Positions 56,480-64,000 of a stretch of DNA of 64,000 bases are shown in pieces. The stretch spans positions 2,666,001-2,730,000 of the forward strand of contig NZ_CP074149.1 in the NCBI RefSeq assembly GCF_019968765.1, read 5' to 3'. The number at the start of each line of letters is the position of its first letter. Within the stretch, counting starts at the first letter, position 1. This DNA comes from Enterobacter sp. JBIWA008. Its GTDB lineage: Bacteria; Pseudomonadota; Gammaproteobacteria; Enterobacterales; Enterobacteriaceae. The translations under genes and the position numbers were made by a program. The notes under the pieces are model-generated. The model made no database searches. It worked only from the letters and a program-made list of their open reading frames with translations, and was not told the DNA's origin.

Positions 56480-58074
56480 TGGCTGACATTCTGCTGCTCG
56501 ATAATATCGACTCCTTTACCTATAACCTGGCAGATCAGCTGCGTGCGAATGGCCACAACGTCGTTATCTACCGCAACCACGTTCCGGCGCAGACCCTGAT
56601 TGACCGCCTGGCAACCATGCAAAACCCGGTGCTGATGCTCTCTCCGGGGCCAGGCGCACCGAGCGAAGCGGGCTGTATGCCGGAGCTGCTGACCCGGATG
56701 CGCGGCAAACTGCCGATCGTCGGCATCTGCCTCGGCCATCAGGCAATCGTTGAAGCCTATGGCGGCTACGTTGGCCAGGCGGGTGAGATCCTGCACGGTA
56801 AAGCGTCCAGCATTGAACATGACGGCCAGGCAATGTTTGCCGGGCTGCCTAATCCGCTTCCGGTCGCGCGCTATCACTCGCTGGTTGGCAGCAACATTCC
56901 CGCCGGGCTGACGATCAACGCCTCGTTTGAAGGCATGGTGATGGCTGTGCGCCACGATGCGGACCGCGTCTGCGGCCTGCAGTTCCACCCGGAATCGATT
57001 CTGACCTCCCACGGCGCCCGCCTGCTGGAGCAGACGCTCGACTGGGCGTTACAGAAGCTGGAGCAGACCAATACCCTGCAGCCGATTCTCGAAAAACTGT
57101 ACCAGGCGCAGACCCTGAGCCAGCAGGAGAGCCACCAGCTCTTCTCCGCCGTGGTTCGCGGTGAGCTGAAACCTGAACAGCTGGCGGCCGCGCTGGTGAG
57201 CATGAAGGTGCGCGGCGAAAGCCCGCAGGAGATCGCCGGTGCCGCTACGGCCCTGCTGGAAAATGCCGCCCCGTTCCCGCGCCCGGACTATCAGTTTGCC
57301 GATATCGTCGGCACCGGCGGTGACGGCAGTAATAGCATCAATATCTCCACCGCCAGCGCCTTCGTGGCGGCGGCGTGCGGTTTGAAGGTCGCGAAGCACG
57401 GTAACCGCAGCGTTTCCAGCCGGTCAGGTTCTTCCGATTTGCTCGCCGCATTCGGTATTAATCTCGATATGAACGCCGAGCGTTCCCGCGAAGCGCTGGA
57501 TGACCTGGGCGTCTGCTTCCTGTTTGCGCCGAAGTACCATACCGGTTTCCGCCACGCGATGCCGGTTCGTCAGCAGCTTAAAACGCGCACGCTGTTTAAC
57601 GTGCTCGGCCCGCTGATCAACCCGGCTCACCCACCGCTGGCGCTGATTGGTGTCTACAGTCCGGAACTGGTTCTGCCGATTGCCGAGACGCTGCGCGTGC
57701 TGGGTTACCAACGTGCCGCCGTGGTGCACAGCGGCGGTATGGATGAGGTTTCTCTTCATGCGCCTACGCTTGTGGCCGAACTGCGCGATGGTGAAATCCT
57801 GAGCTACCAGCTGGAAGCTGCCGACTTCGGTCTTGCGCCATACCATCAGGAAGCGCTGGCAGGCGGTACGCCGGAAGAAAACCGTGACATTCTCACGCGC
57901 TTATTACAAGGTAAAGGAGAGGTCGCACACGAGGCAGCGGTTGCTGCCAACGTCGCCATGCTGATGCGTTTGCACGGTGAGGAAGACCTGAAGGCCAACG
58001 TTCAAAAAGTTCTGGATGTACTGCGCTCCGGTGCAGCTTACGATCGCGTTACCGCACTTGCGGCAAGAGGGTAA
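56479..58074 (+). CDS. trpD: TrpGD, anthranilate synthase glutaminase fused to phosphoribosyltransferase
   Basis: 531 residues, the enteric fusion. TrpG part (1 to about 195) with catalytic Cys84 in GICLGHQ and the His/Glu pair in LQFHPESI; TrpD part (about 200-531) with the PRPP motif [22 protein letters not shown] and [21 protein letters not shown]. It follows trpE with one-base overlap and trpC three bases later. Confidence 0.97.
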   Translation: MADILLLDNIDSFTYNLADQLRANGHNVVIYRNHVPAQTLIDRLATMQNPVLMLSPGPGAPSEAGCMPELLTRMRGKLPIVGICLGHQAIVEAYGGYVGQAGEILHGKASSIEHDGQAMFAGLPNPLPVARYHSLVGSNIPAGLTINASFEGMVMAVRHDADRVCGLQFHPESILTSHGARLLEQTLDWALQKLEQTNTLQPILEKLYQAQTLSQQESHQLFSAVVRGELKPEQLAAALVSMKVRGESPQEIAGAATALLENAAPFPRPDYQFADIVGTGGDGSNSINISTASAFVAAACGLKVAKHGNRSVSSRSGSSDLLAAFGINLDMNAERSREALDDLGVCFLFAPKYHTGFRHAMPVRQQLKTRTLFNVLGPLINPAHPPLALIGVYSPELVLPIAETLRVLGYQRAAVVHSGGMDEVSLHAPTLVAELRDGEILSYQLEAADFGLAPYHQEALAGGTPEENRDILTRLLQGKGEVAHEAAVAANVAMLMRLHGEEDLKANVQKVLDVLRSGAAYDRVTALAARG

Positions 58075-58077
58075 AGA

Positions 58078-59436
58078 ATGCAGACCGTTTTAGCGAAAAT
58101 CGTTGCCGATAAGGCCATCTGGGTGGAAGCCCGCAAGCAACAGCAGCCGCTTGCCAGTTTCCAGAATGACGTCGTCCCGAGCAGCCGTCGTTTCTATGAC
58201 GCCCTGCAGGGTACGCGCACCGCATTTATTCTTGAGTGCAAGAAAGCGTCCCCGTCCAAAGGCGTTATTCGTGACGATTTCGACCCGGCGCGTATTGCCG
58301 GCATTTATAAGCATCATGCATCAGCCATCTCCGTGCTGACGGATGAGAAATATTTTCAGGGCAGCTTCGATTTTCTGCCGATCGTCAGCGGCATCGCGCC
58401 GCAGCCGATCCTGTGCAAAGACTTTATCATCGACCCTTATCAGATCTGGCTGGCGCGCTTTTACCAGGCCGACGCCTGCCTGCTGATGCTCTCAGTGCTC
58501 GACGACGAGCAGTATCGCCAGCTTTCCGCCGTGGCGCACAGCCTGAACATGGGCGTGCTGACCGAAGTGAGTAATGAAGAGGAGCTTGAGCGCGCGATTG
58601 CGCTGGAAGCCAAAGTGGTCGGAATTAACAACCGCGATCTTCGCGACCTGTCCATTGACCTTAACCGTACGCGTCAGTTGGCGCCGCGTCTGGGGTCTGG
58701 CGTCACGGTGATCAGCGAATCCGGCATTAACAGCTACGCCCAGGTGCGCGAGCTGAGCCACTTCGCCAACGGTTTCCTGATTGGCTCCGCCATGATGGAG
58801 CATGACGATCTCAGTGCGGCGGTACGTCGCGTGCTGCTGGGTGAAAACAAAGTCTGCGGCTTAACCCGCGAACAGGATGCCCAGGCCGCGTATGAAGCCG
58901 GGGCGATTTATGGCGGGCTTATCTTTGTGGATTCCTCTCCGCGCGCGGTCAGCGAAGAGCTGGCGCGTAAGGTCATCGCAGCGGCTCCGCTCAGCTACGT
59001 GGGCGTTTTCCGCAATGCAGATATTTCAGACGTTGCGGCAAAAGCCGACGCGTTATCCCTGAGCGCGGTACAGCTCCACGGCGATGAAGACCAGAGCTAT
59101 ATCGATGCCCTGCGCGCCGCGCTGGCACCACAGGTGCAGATCTGGAAAGCGCAATGCGTTGGCGATACTTTGCCCTCGCGTAACCTGAACCACGTGGATA
59201 AATATGTCCTCGATAACGGCCAGGGCGGCACGGGCCAGCGTTTTGACTGGTCGCTGCTGAACGGCGAAAAACTGGACAACGTCCTGCTGGCGGGCGGATT
59301 AAGCCCGGATAACTGCGTAGAAGCCGCCAAAACCGGCTGCGCAGGCCTCGATTTCAATTCAGGCGTAGAGTCAGAACCGGGTATTAAAGATGCCAGCAAG
59401 CTGGCCTCGGTTTTTAAAACTCTGCGTGCATATTAA
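58078..59436 (+). CDS. trpC: TrpCF, indole-3-glycerol-phosphate synthase fused to phosphoribosylanthranilate isomerase
   Basis: 452 residues, bifunctional as in other enterics: N-terminal IGPS TIM barrel ([38 protein letters not shown]) and C-terminal PRAI barrel ([14 protein letters not shown]; catalytic Cys in VCGL). Catalyses two successive steps between anthranilate and the TrpAB substrate. Starts three bases after trpGD. Confidence 0.97.
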   Translation: MQTVLAKIVADKAIWVEARKQQQPLASFQNDVVPSSRRFYDALQGTRTAFILECKKASPSKGVIRDDFDPARIAGIYKHHASAISVLTDEKYFQGSFDFLPIVSGIAPQPILCKDFIIDPYQIWLARFYQADACLLMLSVLDDEQYRQLSAVAHSLNMGVLTEVSNEEELERAIALEAKVVGINNRDLRDLSIDLNRTRQLAPRLGSGVTVISESGINSYAQVRELSHFANGFLIGSAMMEHDDLSAAVRRVLLGENKVCGLTREQDAQAAYEAGAIYGGLIFVDSSPRAVSEELARKVIAAAPLSYVGVFRNADISDVAAKADALSLSAVQLHGDEDQSYIDALRAALAPQVQIWKAQCVGDTLPSRNLNHVDKYVLDNGQGGTGQRFDWSLLNGEKLDNVLLAGGLSPDNCVEAAKTGCAGLDFNSGVESEPGIKDASKLASVFKTLRAY

Positions 59437-59446
59437 GGAAGAGAAG

Positions 59447-60640
59447 ATGACGACATTACTTAACCCGTATTTTGGTGAATTCGGCGGGATGTACGTCCCG
59501 CAAATCCTGATGCCCGCGCTGCGCCAGCTGGAAGAAGCGTTTGTCAGCGCGCAGAAAGACCCGGCGTTTCAGGCTGAGTTTACCGACCTGCTGAAAAATT
59601 ACGCCGGTCGTCCTACGGCGCTGACCAAATGCCGCAACCTGGCGGAAGGCACCAAAACCACGCTGTATCTGAAGCGTGAAGACCTGCTGCACGGCGGTGC
59701 GCATAAAACTAACCAGGTGCTGGGCCAGGCGCTTCTCGCCAAGCGTATGGGTAAAACCGAAATCATCGCCGAAACCGGTGCGGGTCAGCACGGCGTGGCC
59801 TCTGCGCTTGCCAGCGCCCTGCTCGGTCTGAAATGCCGCATCTATATGGGCGCGAAAGACGTTGAGCGTCAGTCTCCGAACGTCTTCCGTATGCGTCTGA
59901 TGGGGGCGGAAGTGATCCCGGTGCACAGCGGCTCCGCAACGCTGAAGGATGCCTGTAACGAGGCGCTGCGCGACTGGTCTGGCAGCTATGAAACCGCACA
60001 CTATATGCTCGGTACCGCGGCGGGCCCGCACCCGTTCCCGACTATCGTGCGCGAATTCCAGCGCATGATCGGTGAAGAGACCAAAGCGCAGATCCTCGAA
60101 AAAGAAGGTCGCTTGCCGGATGCGGTGATCGCCTGCGTTGGCGGCGGTTCTAACGCCATCGGTATGTTCGCAGACTTTATCGACGACACCAGCGTAGGTC
60201 TGATTGGCGTCGAGCCTGCCGGTCACGGCATTGAATCGGGTGAACACGGCGCGCCTCTGAAGCATGGCCGCGTGGGGATCTACTTCGGGATGAAATCCCC
60301 GATGATGCAAACCGACGAGGGCCAGATTGAAGAGTCTTACTCTATTTCTGCCGGCCTCGACTTCCCGTCCGTCGGGCCACAGCATGCGTATCTGAACAGT
60401 ACCGGCCGCGCGGACTATGTCTCCATTACCGATGACGAAGCGCTGGAAGCCTTTAAAACGCTGTGCCGCAGCGAAGGGATCATCCCGGCGCTGGAGTCTT
60501 CACACGCCCTGGCGCACGCGCTGAAAATGATGAAAGAGAACCCGGAAAAAGAACAGCTGCTGGTGGTAAACCTTTCCGGCCGCGGTGACAAAGATATCTT
60601 CACAGTTCACGATATTCTGAAAGCACGAGGGGAAATCTGA
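59447..60640 (+). CDS. trpB: Tryptophan synthase beta chain
   Basis: 397 residues, pyridoxal-phosphate enzyme joining indole and serine. Lys87 in [11 protein letters not shown] is the cofactor Lys; phosphate loop [10 protein letters not shown]. The ATG at 59447 follows AAGGAAGAG; a longer frame overlapping trpC is rejected. One-base overlap with trpA. Confidence 0.97.
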   Translation: MTTLLNPYFGEFGGMYVPQILMPALRQLEEAFVSAQKDPAFQAEFTDLLKNYAGRPTALTKCRNLAEGTKTTLYLKREDLLHGGAHKTNQVLGQALLAKRMGKTEIIAETGAGQHGVASALASALLGLKCRIYMGAKDVERQSPNVFRMRLMGAEVIPVHSGSATLKDACNEALRDWSGSYETAHYMLGTAAGPHPFPTIVREFQRMIGEETKAQILEKEGRLPDAVIACVGGGSNAIGMFADFIDDTSVGLIGVEPAGHGIESGEHGAPLKHGRVGIYFGMKSPMMQTDEGQIEESYSISAGLDFPSVGPQHAYLNSTGRADYVSITDDEALEAFKTLCRSEGIIPALESSHALAHALKMMKENPEKEQLLVVNLSGRGDKDIFTVHDILKARGEI

Positions 60641-61449
60641 TGGAACGCTACGATAACGTATTTGCAGAGCTGAAATCCCGCCAGGAAGGCGCGTTCGTTC
60701 CCTTCGTCACCCTGGGCGACCCGGGCCCGGAACAGTCGCTGAAAATTATCGACACCCTGATTGAAGCCGGAGCCGACGCGCTGGAGCTGGGGATTCCGTT
60801 TTCCGATCCGCTGGCGGATGGCCCGACCATTCAGAATGCGACGCTGCGCGCATTTGCCTCAGGCGTTACGCCGACCCAGTGCTTCGAGATGCTGGCGGCG
60901 ATTCGCCAGAAACACCCAACCATTCCGATTGGCCTGCTGATGTACGCCAACCTGGTGTTCAACCGCGGTATCGATGAGTTTTACGCCGAGTGCGCACGCG
61001 TGGGCGTCGACTCCGTTCTGGTGGCAGACGTGCCGGTTGAAGAGTCCGCGCAATTCCGTCAGGCGGCGATGCGCCATAACGTCGCCCCGATTTTCATCTG
61101 CCCACCGAACGCTGATGACGAACTGCTGCGCCAGATTGCCTCTTACGGACGGGGGTATACCTACCTGCTCTCCCGCGCAGGCGTGACCGGTGCCGAGAAT
61201 AAAGCCGCCCTGCCGCTGCATCATCTGGTGGAAAAGCTGGCGGAGTACCATGCCGCACCGCCGCTGCAGGGCTTCGGGATCTCCTCTCCGGATCAGGTCA
61301 CCGCAGCGATTGACGCGAAGGCGGCAGGTGCCATCTCCGGCTCCGCGATTGTGAAAATCATCGAGAAGAACGTCGACAAGCCAGAGCAGATGCTGGCCGA
61401 GCTGAAAGCGTTTGTGACCGCAATGAAAGCGGCGACGCGTAAAGCATAA
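60640..61449 (+). CDS. trpA: Tryptophan synthase alpha chain
   Basis: 269 residues, TIM barrel cleaving indole-3-glycerol phosphate. Catalytic Glu49 and Asp60 in [16 protein letters not shown]; phosphate site GISSPDQV and [11 protein letters not shown]. Last gene of the operon; the TGATG overlap with trpB keeps subunits equal. Confidence 0.97.
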   Translation: MERYDNVFAELKSRQEGAFVPFVTLGDPGPEQSLKIIDTLIEAGADALELGIPFSDPLADGPTIQNATLRAFASGVTPTQCFEMLAAIRQKHPTIPIGLLMYANLVFNRGIDEFYAECARVGVDSVLVADVPVEESAQFRQAAMRHNVAPIFICPPNADDELLRQIASYGRGYTYLLSRAGVTGAENKAALPLHHLVEKLAEYHAAPPLQGFGISSPDQVTAAIDAKAAGAISGSAIVKIIEKNVDKPEQMLAELKAFVTAMKAATRKA

Positions 61450-61456
61450 CCTCTCT

Positions 61457-61481
61457 ACCGTCTGGCTCCCTGCCAGACGGT
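61457..61481 (+). terminator. trp operon terminator
   Basis: Perfect 10-bp stem ACCGTCTGGC / GCCAGACGGT with loop TCCCT, eight bases past trpA, followed by TACCCTTCTTT. Confidence 0.8.
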
Positions 61482-61629
61482 TACCCTTCTTTCCCCGCCT
61501 TCTACAACGGATTACCTTAAAATTGATCCCGTCGATATTTTCGGCGTGAGTGGCTTTCCATTCTTACGTGCAAGCGTATGATCTGGACTCTTTTTTATCT
61601 TTAATCCTTCTGAGTTCAGAGGCTTATTC

Positions 61630-62841
61630 ATGTCATGGCAATACTTCAAACAGACTTACCTGGTTAAGTTCTGGTCACCTGTTCCGGCCGTTATCGCGGC
61701 AGGCATTCTCTCTACCTACTATTTCGGCATCACCGGCACCTTCTGGGCCGTGACCGGCGAGTTCACCCGCTGGGGTGGTCAATTACTGCAACTCGCTGGC
61801 GTGCATACTGAAGAGTGGGGTTACTTTAAACTCATTCATCTGGACGGAACACCGCTTACCCGCATCGACGGGATGATGATCATCGGCATGTTCGGCGGCT
61901 GTTTCGCTGCGGCGCTATGGGCAAACAACGTTAAGTTGCGGATGCCCAAAAGCCGGACCCGCATTCTTCAGGCAATTGTCGGCGGTATCATTGCCGGGTT
62001 TGGGGCCCGTCTGGCGATGGGGTGTAACCTTGCCGCCTTTTTTACGGGTATTCCTCAGTTTTCGCTTCACGCCTGGTTCTTTGCTGTTGCCACGGCCATC
62101 GGCTCTTACTTTGGCGCAAAATTTACCCTTCTGCCGCTATTTCGCATTCCCGTCAGAATGGTCAAAGTGAGTGCAGCGTCGCCGCTCACGCAAAGGCCCT
62201 CTCAGGCTCGCCGCCGTTTCCGTCTCGGAATGTTGCTCTTTTTCGCTATGGTGGCATGGGCTCTGTGTACGGCTCTGAACCAGCCCAAACTCGGTCTGGC
62301 GATGCTGTTCGGCGTGGGTTTTGGTCTGCTCATTGAACGCGCGCAGATCTGCTTTACCTCCGCGTTTCGCGATATGTGGATCACCGGCCGCACGATGATG
62401 GCGAAGGCGATTATCGCCGGGATGGCGGTGAGCGCCATCGGAATCTTCAGCTATGTTCAGCTAGGCGTTGAACCGAAAATCATGTGGGCTGGCCCTAATG
62501 CGGTGATTGGCGGTCTGCTGTTTGGCTTCGGGATTGTACTGGCCGGCGGGTGTGAAACCGGCTGGATGTACCGTGCCGTTGAAGGCCAGGTGCATTACTG
62601 GTGGGTGGGCCTTGGAAATGTTATTGGCTCTACGATCCTGGCGTACTTCTGGGACGATCTGTCCCCAGTGCTGGCCACGAACTGGGATAAGGTCAACCTG
62701 CTGAGCACCTTCGGCCCCCTCGGCGGCCTGCTGGTCACCTATGCCCTGCTGCTGGTCGCTTTTTTACTGGTTGTCGCGCAGGAGAAACGCTTCTTCCGCC
62801 GTGCGAGTGTTAAAACAGAAACGCAGGAGAATGTTGCATGA
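61630..62841 (+). CDS. yedE: YedE, YeeE/YedE-family sulfur- or selenium-compound transporter
   Basis: Inner-membrane protein of 403 residues with about ten helices and two copies of the YeeE/YedE half-unit. The conserved cysteine motifs are seen as ARLAMGCNLAAFFTG, IERAQICFTSAF and VLAGGCETGWMYRA; relatives pass thiosulfate or a selenium compound via such Cys residues. It is coupled by a 4-bp overlap to yedF, a TusA-like sulfur carrier gene, implying hand-over of a sulfur or selenium atom. In E. coli this pair lies elsewhere (near the flagellar genes); here it follows trpA. The start has only a weak AGAGG site. Confidence 0.9.
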   Translation: MSWQYFKQTYLVKFWSPVPAVIAAGILSTYYFGITGTFWAVTGEFTRWGGQLLQLAGVHTEEWGYFKLIHLDGTPLTRIDGMMIIGMFGGCFAAALWANNVKLRMPKSRTRILQAIVGGIIAGFGARLAMGCNLAAFFTGIPQFSLHAWFFAVATAIGSYFGAKFTLLPLFRIPVRMVKVSAASPLTQRPSQARRRFRLGMLLFFAMVAWALCTALNQPKLGLAMLFGVGFGLLIERAQICFTSAFRDMWITGRTMMAKAIIAGMAVSAIGIFSYVQLGVEPKIMWAGPNAVIGGLLFGFGIVLAGGCETGWMYRAVEGQVHYWWVGLGNVIGSTILAYFWDDLSPVLATNWDKVNLLSTFGPLGGLLVTYALLLVAFLLVVAQEKRFFRRASVKTETQENVA

Positions 62842-63071
62842 AAGAGATCGTGCCCGATTACCGTCTGGATATGGTCGGTGAACCCTGCCCTTATCCAGCT
62901 GTTGCCACGCTTGAAGCGCTCCCGCAGCTTAAAAAAGGGGAAATTCTGGAAGTGGTCAGCGACTGCCCGCAGTCCATTAACAACATTCCGCTGGATGCGA
63001 AAAACCACGGCTACAGGGTGCTGGATATTCAGCAGGATGGCCCAACCATTCGCTATTGGATTCAAAAATGA
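62838..63071 (+). CDS. yedF: YedF, TusA-like sulfur-carrier protein
   Basis: 77 residues with the TusA/SirA fold. The redox Cys17 lies in the CPYP motif (DMVGEPCPYPAVATLEAL), the classic CPxP sulfur-carrier site. The second half (ILEVVSDCPQSINNIPLDAKNHGY) matches the family. Starts within yedE (ATGA), so translation is coupled. Probable partner accepting sulfur or selenium imported by YedE. Confidence 0.92.
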   Translation: MKEIVPDYRLDMVGEPCPYPAVATLEALPQLKKGEILEVVSDCPQSINNIPLDAKNHGYRVLDIQQDGPTIRYWIQK

Positions 63072-63077
63072 TCGCTG

Positions 63078-63098
63078 AAGGCCTCGTCAGAGGCCTTT
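63078..63098 (+). terminator. yedEF terminator
   Basis: Perfect 8-bp stem AAGGCCTC / GAGGCCTT with loop GTCA, followed by TATCGTCTTG. Confidence 0.7.
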
Positions 63099-63197
63099 AT
63101 CGTCTTGAATTATAAGATATCTTGATTCACAGCAAAAACGCGTTTTTTGACTTAAGTAAAATCTCATTTCCCTTTTGAAGGAGGTTTTCGCGGTTTG

Positions 63198-63536
63198 ATG
63201 TATTTACGAGCTTTACTGGTTTTCGCCTTATTAATTCCCTTCCATGCGCTGTCCCTGAACTTCTCTTCTACCTTCCTGCGCCTTAATTGTCCGCAAAGAG
63301 GACTTGTCGAGGTTATTCTGCACGTTTATGACCATACCCAGGAACGATGGCACGGTCATTTTGAAACCGGCGCGGGACATAAACGCGCGGGTGATACCGA
63401 AATTATCCCGTTTGCCAACGGCGATATTCTTTTCCATTCCACGTCCAGCGACGCTTTCGGCTATTTATATGATGGGGAAAAGGTCCTGAGGCACTGCGAA
63501 AAACTTGATGAACGGCCGGTTTATCCGTCGTTTTGA
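63198..63536 (+). CDS. Exported protein of unknown function
   Basis: I do not recognise this 112-residue protein. It begins with a Sec-type signal peptide (MYLRALLVFALLIPFHALS), so the mature part of about 93 residues should be periplasmic. Two cysteines (31 and 100) could form one disulfide linking the ends of the domain. The mature part is His- and aromatic-rich (YDHTQERWHGHFETGAGHKR) and likely a small beta fold. AAGGAGG lies 13 bases before the ATG at 63198 and 10 before an in-frame TTG at 63195, so the exact start is open. It stands alone between yedF and the convergent ompW. Confidence 0.7.
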   Translation: MYLRALLVFALLIPFHALSLNFSSTFLRLNCPQRGLVEVILHVYDHTQERWHGHFETGAGHKRAGDTEIIPFANGDILFHSTSSDAFGYLYDGEKVLRHCEKLDERPVYPSF

Positions 63537-63548
63537 AGTGAGCAAAGC

Positions 63549-63573
63549 AAACTGGCCATCCTGTGGCCAGTTT
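63549..63573 (-). terminator. ompW terminator, possibly shared
   Basis: Perfect 10-bp stem AAACTGGCCA / TGGCCAGTTT with five-base loop between the converging stops of the exported protein and ompW. T-rich tail on the minus side is TTTGCTTTG. Confidence 0.65.
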
Positions 63574-63581
63574 GACGGGGA

Positions 63582-64000
63582 TCAGAAACGATAACCCGCA
63601 GAGAACATAAACACCCACGGATCCAGGCGAGTATTGATACTCTGCTGCTGACCACCCGCCTTGAAGCGTACGTCCGTATCAATATCCATATACCAGACGG
63701 AGGCGTTAATTAACCAGTCTCGGTTAATCAGATAATCCAGCCCGACCTGCCCTGCCATGCCCCATGAATCTTTCAGGCTGAGGTCAGACAGACCGGCCTC
63801 TTTACCGGTATCGTTAAACTTCTCGTCAAAGAAGGTGGTGTAGTTCACACCGGCGCCAATATAAGGACGCACCTTGCTGCTTGAATCGCCAAAGTACCAT
63901 TGCGCCATCAGCGTTGGCGGTAAATGGTGAACCGTGGCGATATCACCGGTTGGCCCGAGGCCCACGCGATGACGGAACGGTGTTGCAGCCAGAAGCTCAA
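63582..64000 (-). CDS. ompW: Outer-membrane protein OmpW, 5' end beyond the window
   Basis: C-terminal 138 codons of an eight-stranded outer-membrane barrel. The visible part begins ELLAATPFRHRVGLGP, continues with TGDIATVHHLPPTLMAQWYFGD and ends with the terminal Phe (SAGYRF), the outer-membrane assembly signal. The frame stays open to the last base of the window, so the gene is cut by the edge and is not truncated biologically. An in-frame GTG at 63965 is not the start. Confidence 0.95.
   Translation of the reverse strand, partial: ELLAATPFRHRVGLGPTGDIATVHHLPPTLMAQWYFGDSSSKVRPYIGAGVNYTTFFDEKFNDTGKEAGLSDLSLKDSWGMAGQVGLDYLINRDWLINASVWYMDIDTDVRFKAGGQQQSINTRLDPWVFMFSAGYRF

Overview
The window reads as a chromosome segment of an Enterobacteriaceae species closest to Enterobacter and its relatives. 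The backbone runs ycj cluster, psp, sap, fabI, yciW, rnb, a PAS-GGDEF-EAL gene, yciZ, yciT, osmB, yciH, pyrF, lapBA, pgpB, ribA, acnA, cysB, topA, yciN, sohB, yciK, btuR, rluB, yciO, rnm, trpEDCBA and ompW. This is the E. coli 27-30 min region with several differences: no puu cluster or ymjA between pspF and sapA, no pspE, no ycjD next to fabI, an rpfF gene next to the GGDEF-EAL gene, and yedEF downstream of trp. No IS element, phage, CRISPR array, tRNA or rRNA was recognised.

Layout. 1-11.8 kb (minus strand): a glycoside-uptake and oxidation operon, ycjMNOPQRSTUV, with a sigma70 promoter and LacI-type operator at its head, a second copy of the same operator before ycjU and a terminator after ycjV. 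The first gene, ycjM, carries an apparent frameshift close to its 3' end. 12-20 kb: phage-shock genes pspDCBA with a sigma54 promoter, divergent pspF, then sapABCDF. 20.1-27.7 kb: a 7.6-kb accessory block between sapF and fabI. It encodes an orphan TupA-like ATP-grasp protein, a two-component pair resembling AdeRS, a small four-helix membrane protein, an ABC-exporter membrane domain without an ATPase, and an AdeB/AcrB-type RND pump without adaptor or outer-membrane channel. Two near-identical direct-repeat boxes precede the two rightward units and look like response-regulator sites.

28-36 kb: fabI, yciW, rnb, then a complete RpfR/RpfF pair (DSF-type fatty-acid quorum sensing coupled to cyclic-di-GMP), converging with a 4-bp overlap. 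The RpfR EAL domain has lost the first Asp of its DDFGTG metal motif (Asp to Tyr), so its phosphodiesterase activity is in doubt. 36-54 kb: housekeeping genes for stress (osmB), pyrimidine and riboflavin synthesis, LPS control (lapAB), aconitase, cysteine regulation, topoisomerase I, RNA maturation and cobalamin, plus three very small genes (ymiC, yciX, ymiA) between acnA and cysB.

54.6-63 kb: the classical trp operon with TrpR operator, leader peptide and attenuator, followed by yedEF, an unknown exported 112-residue protein, and the 3' part of ompW cut by the window edge. The points most worth pursuing are the RpfR substitution, the AdeRS-like island with its direct repeats, and the paired operators of the ycj operon.
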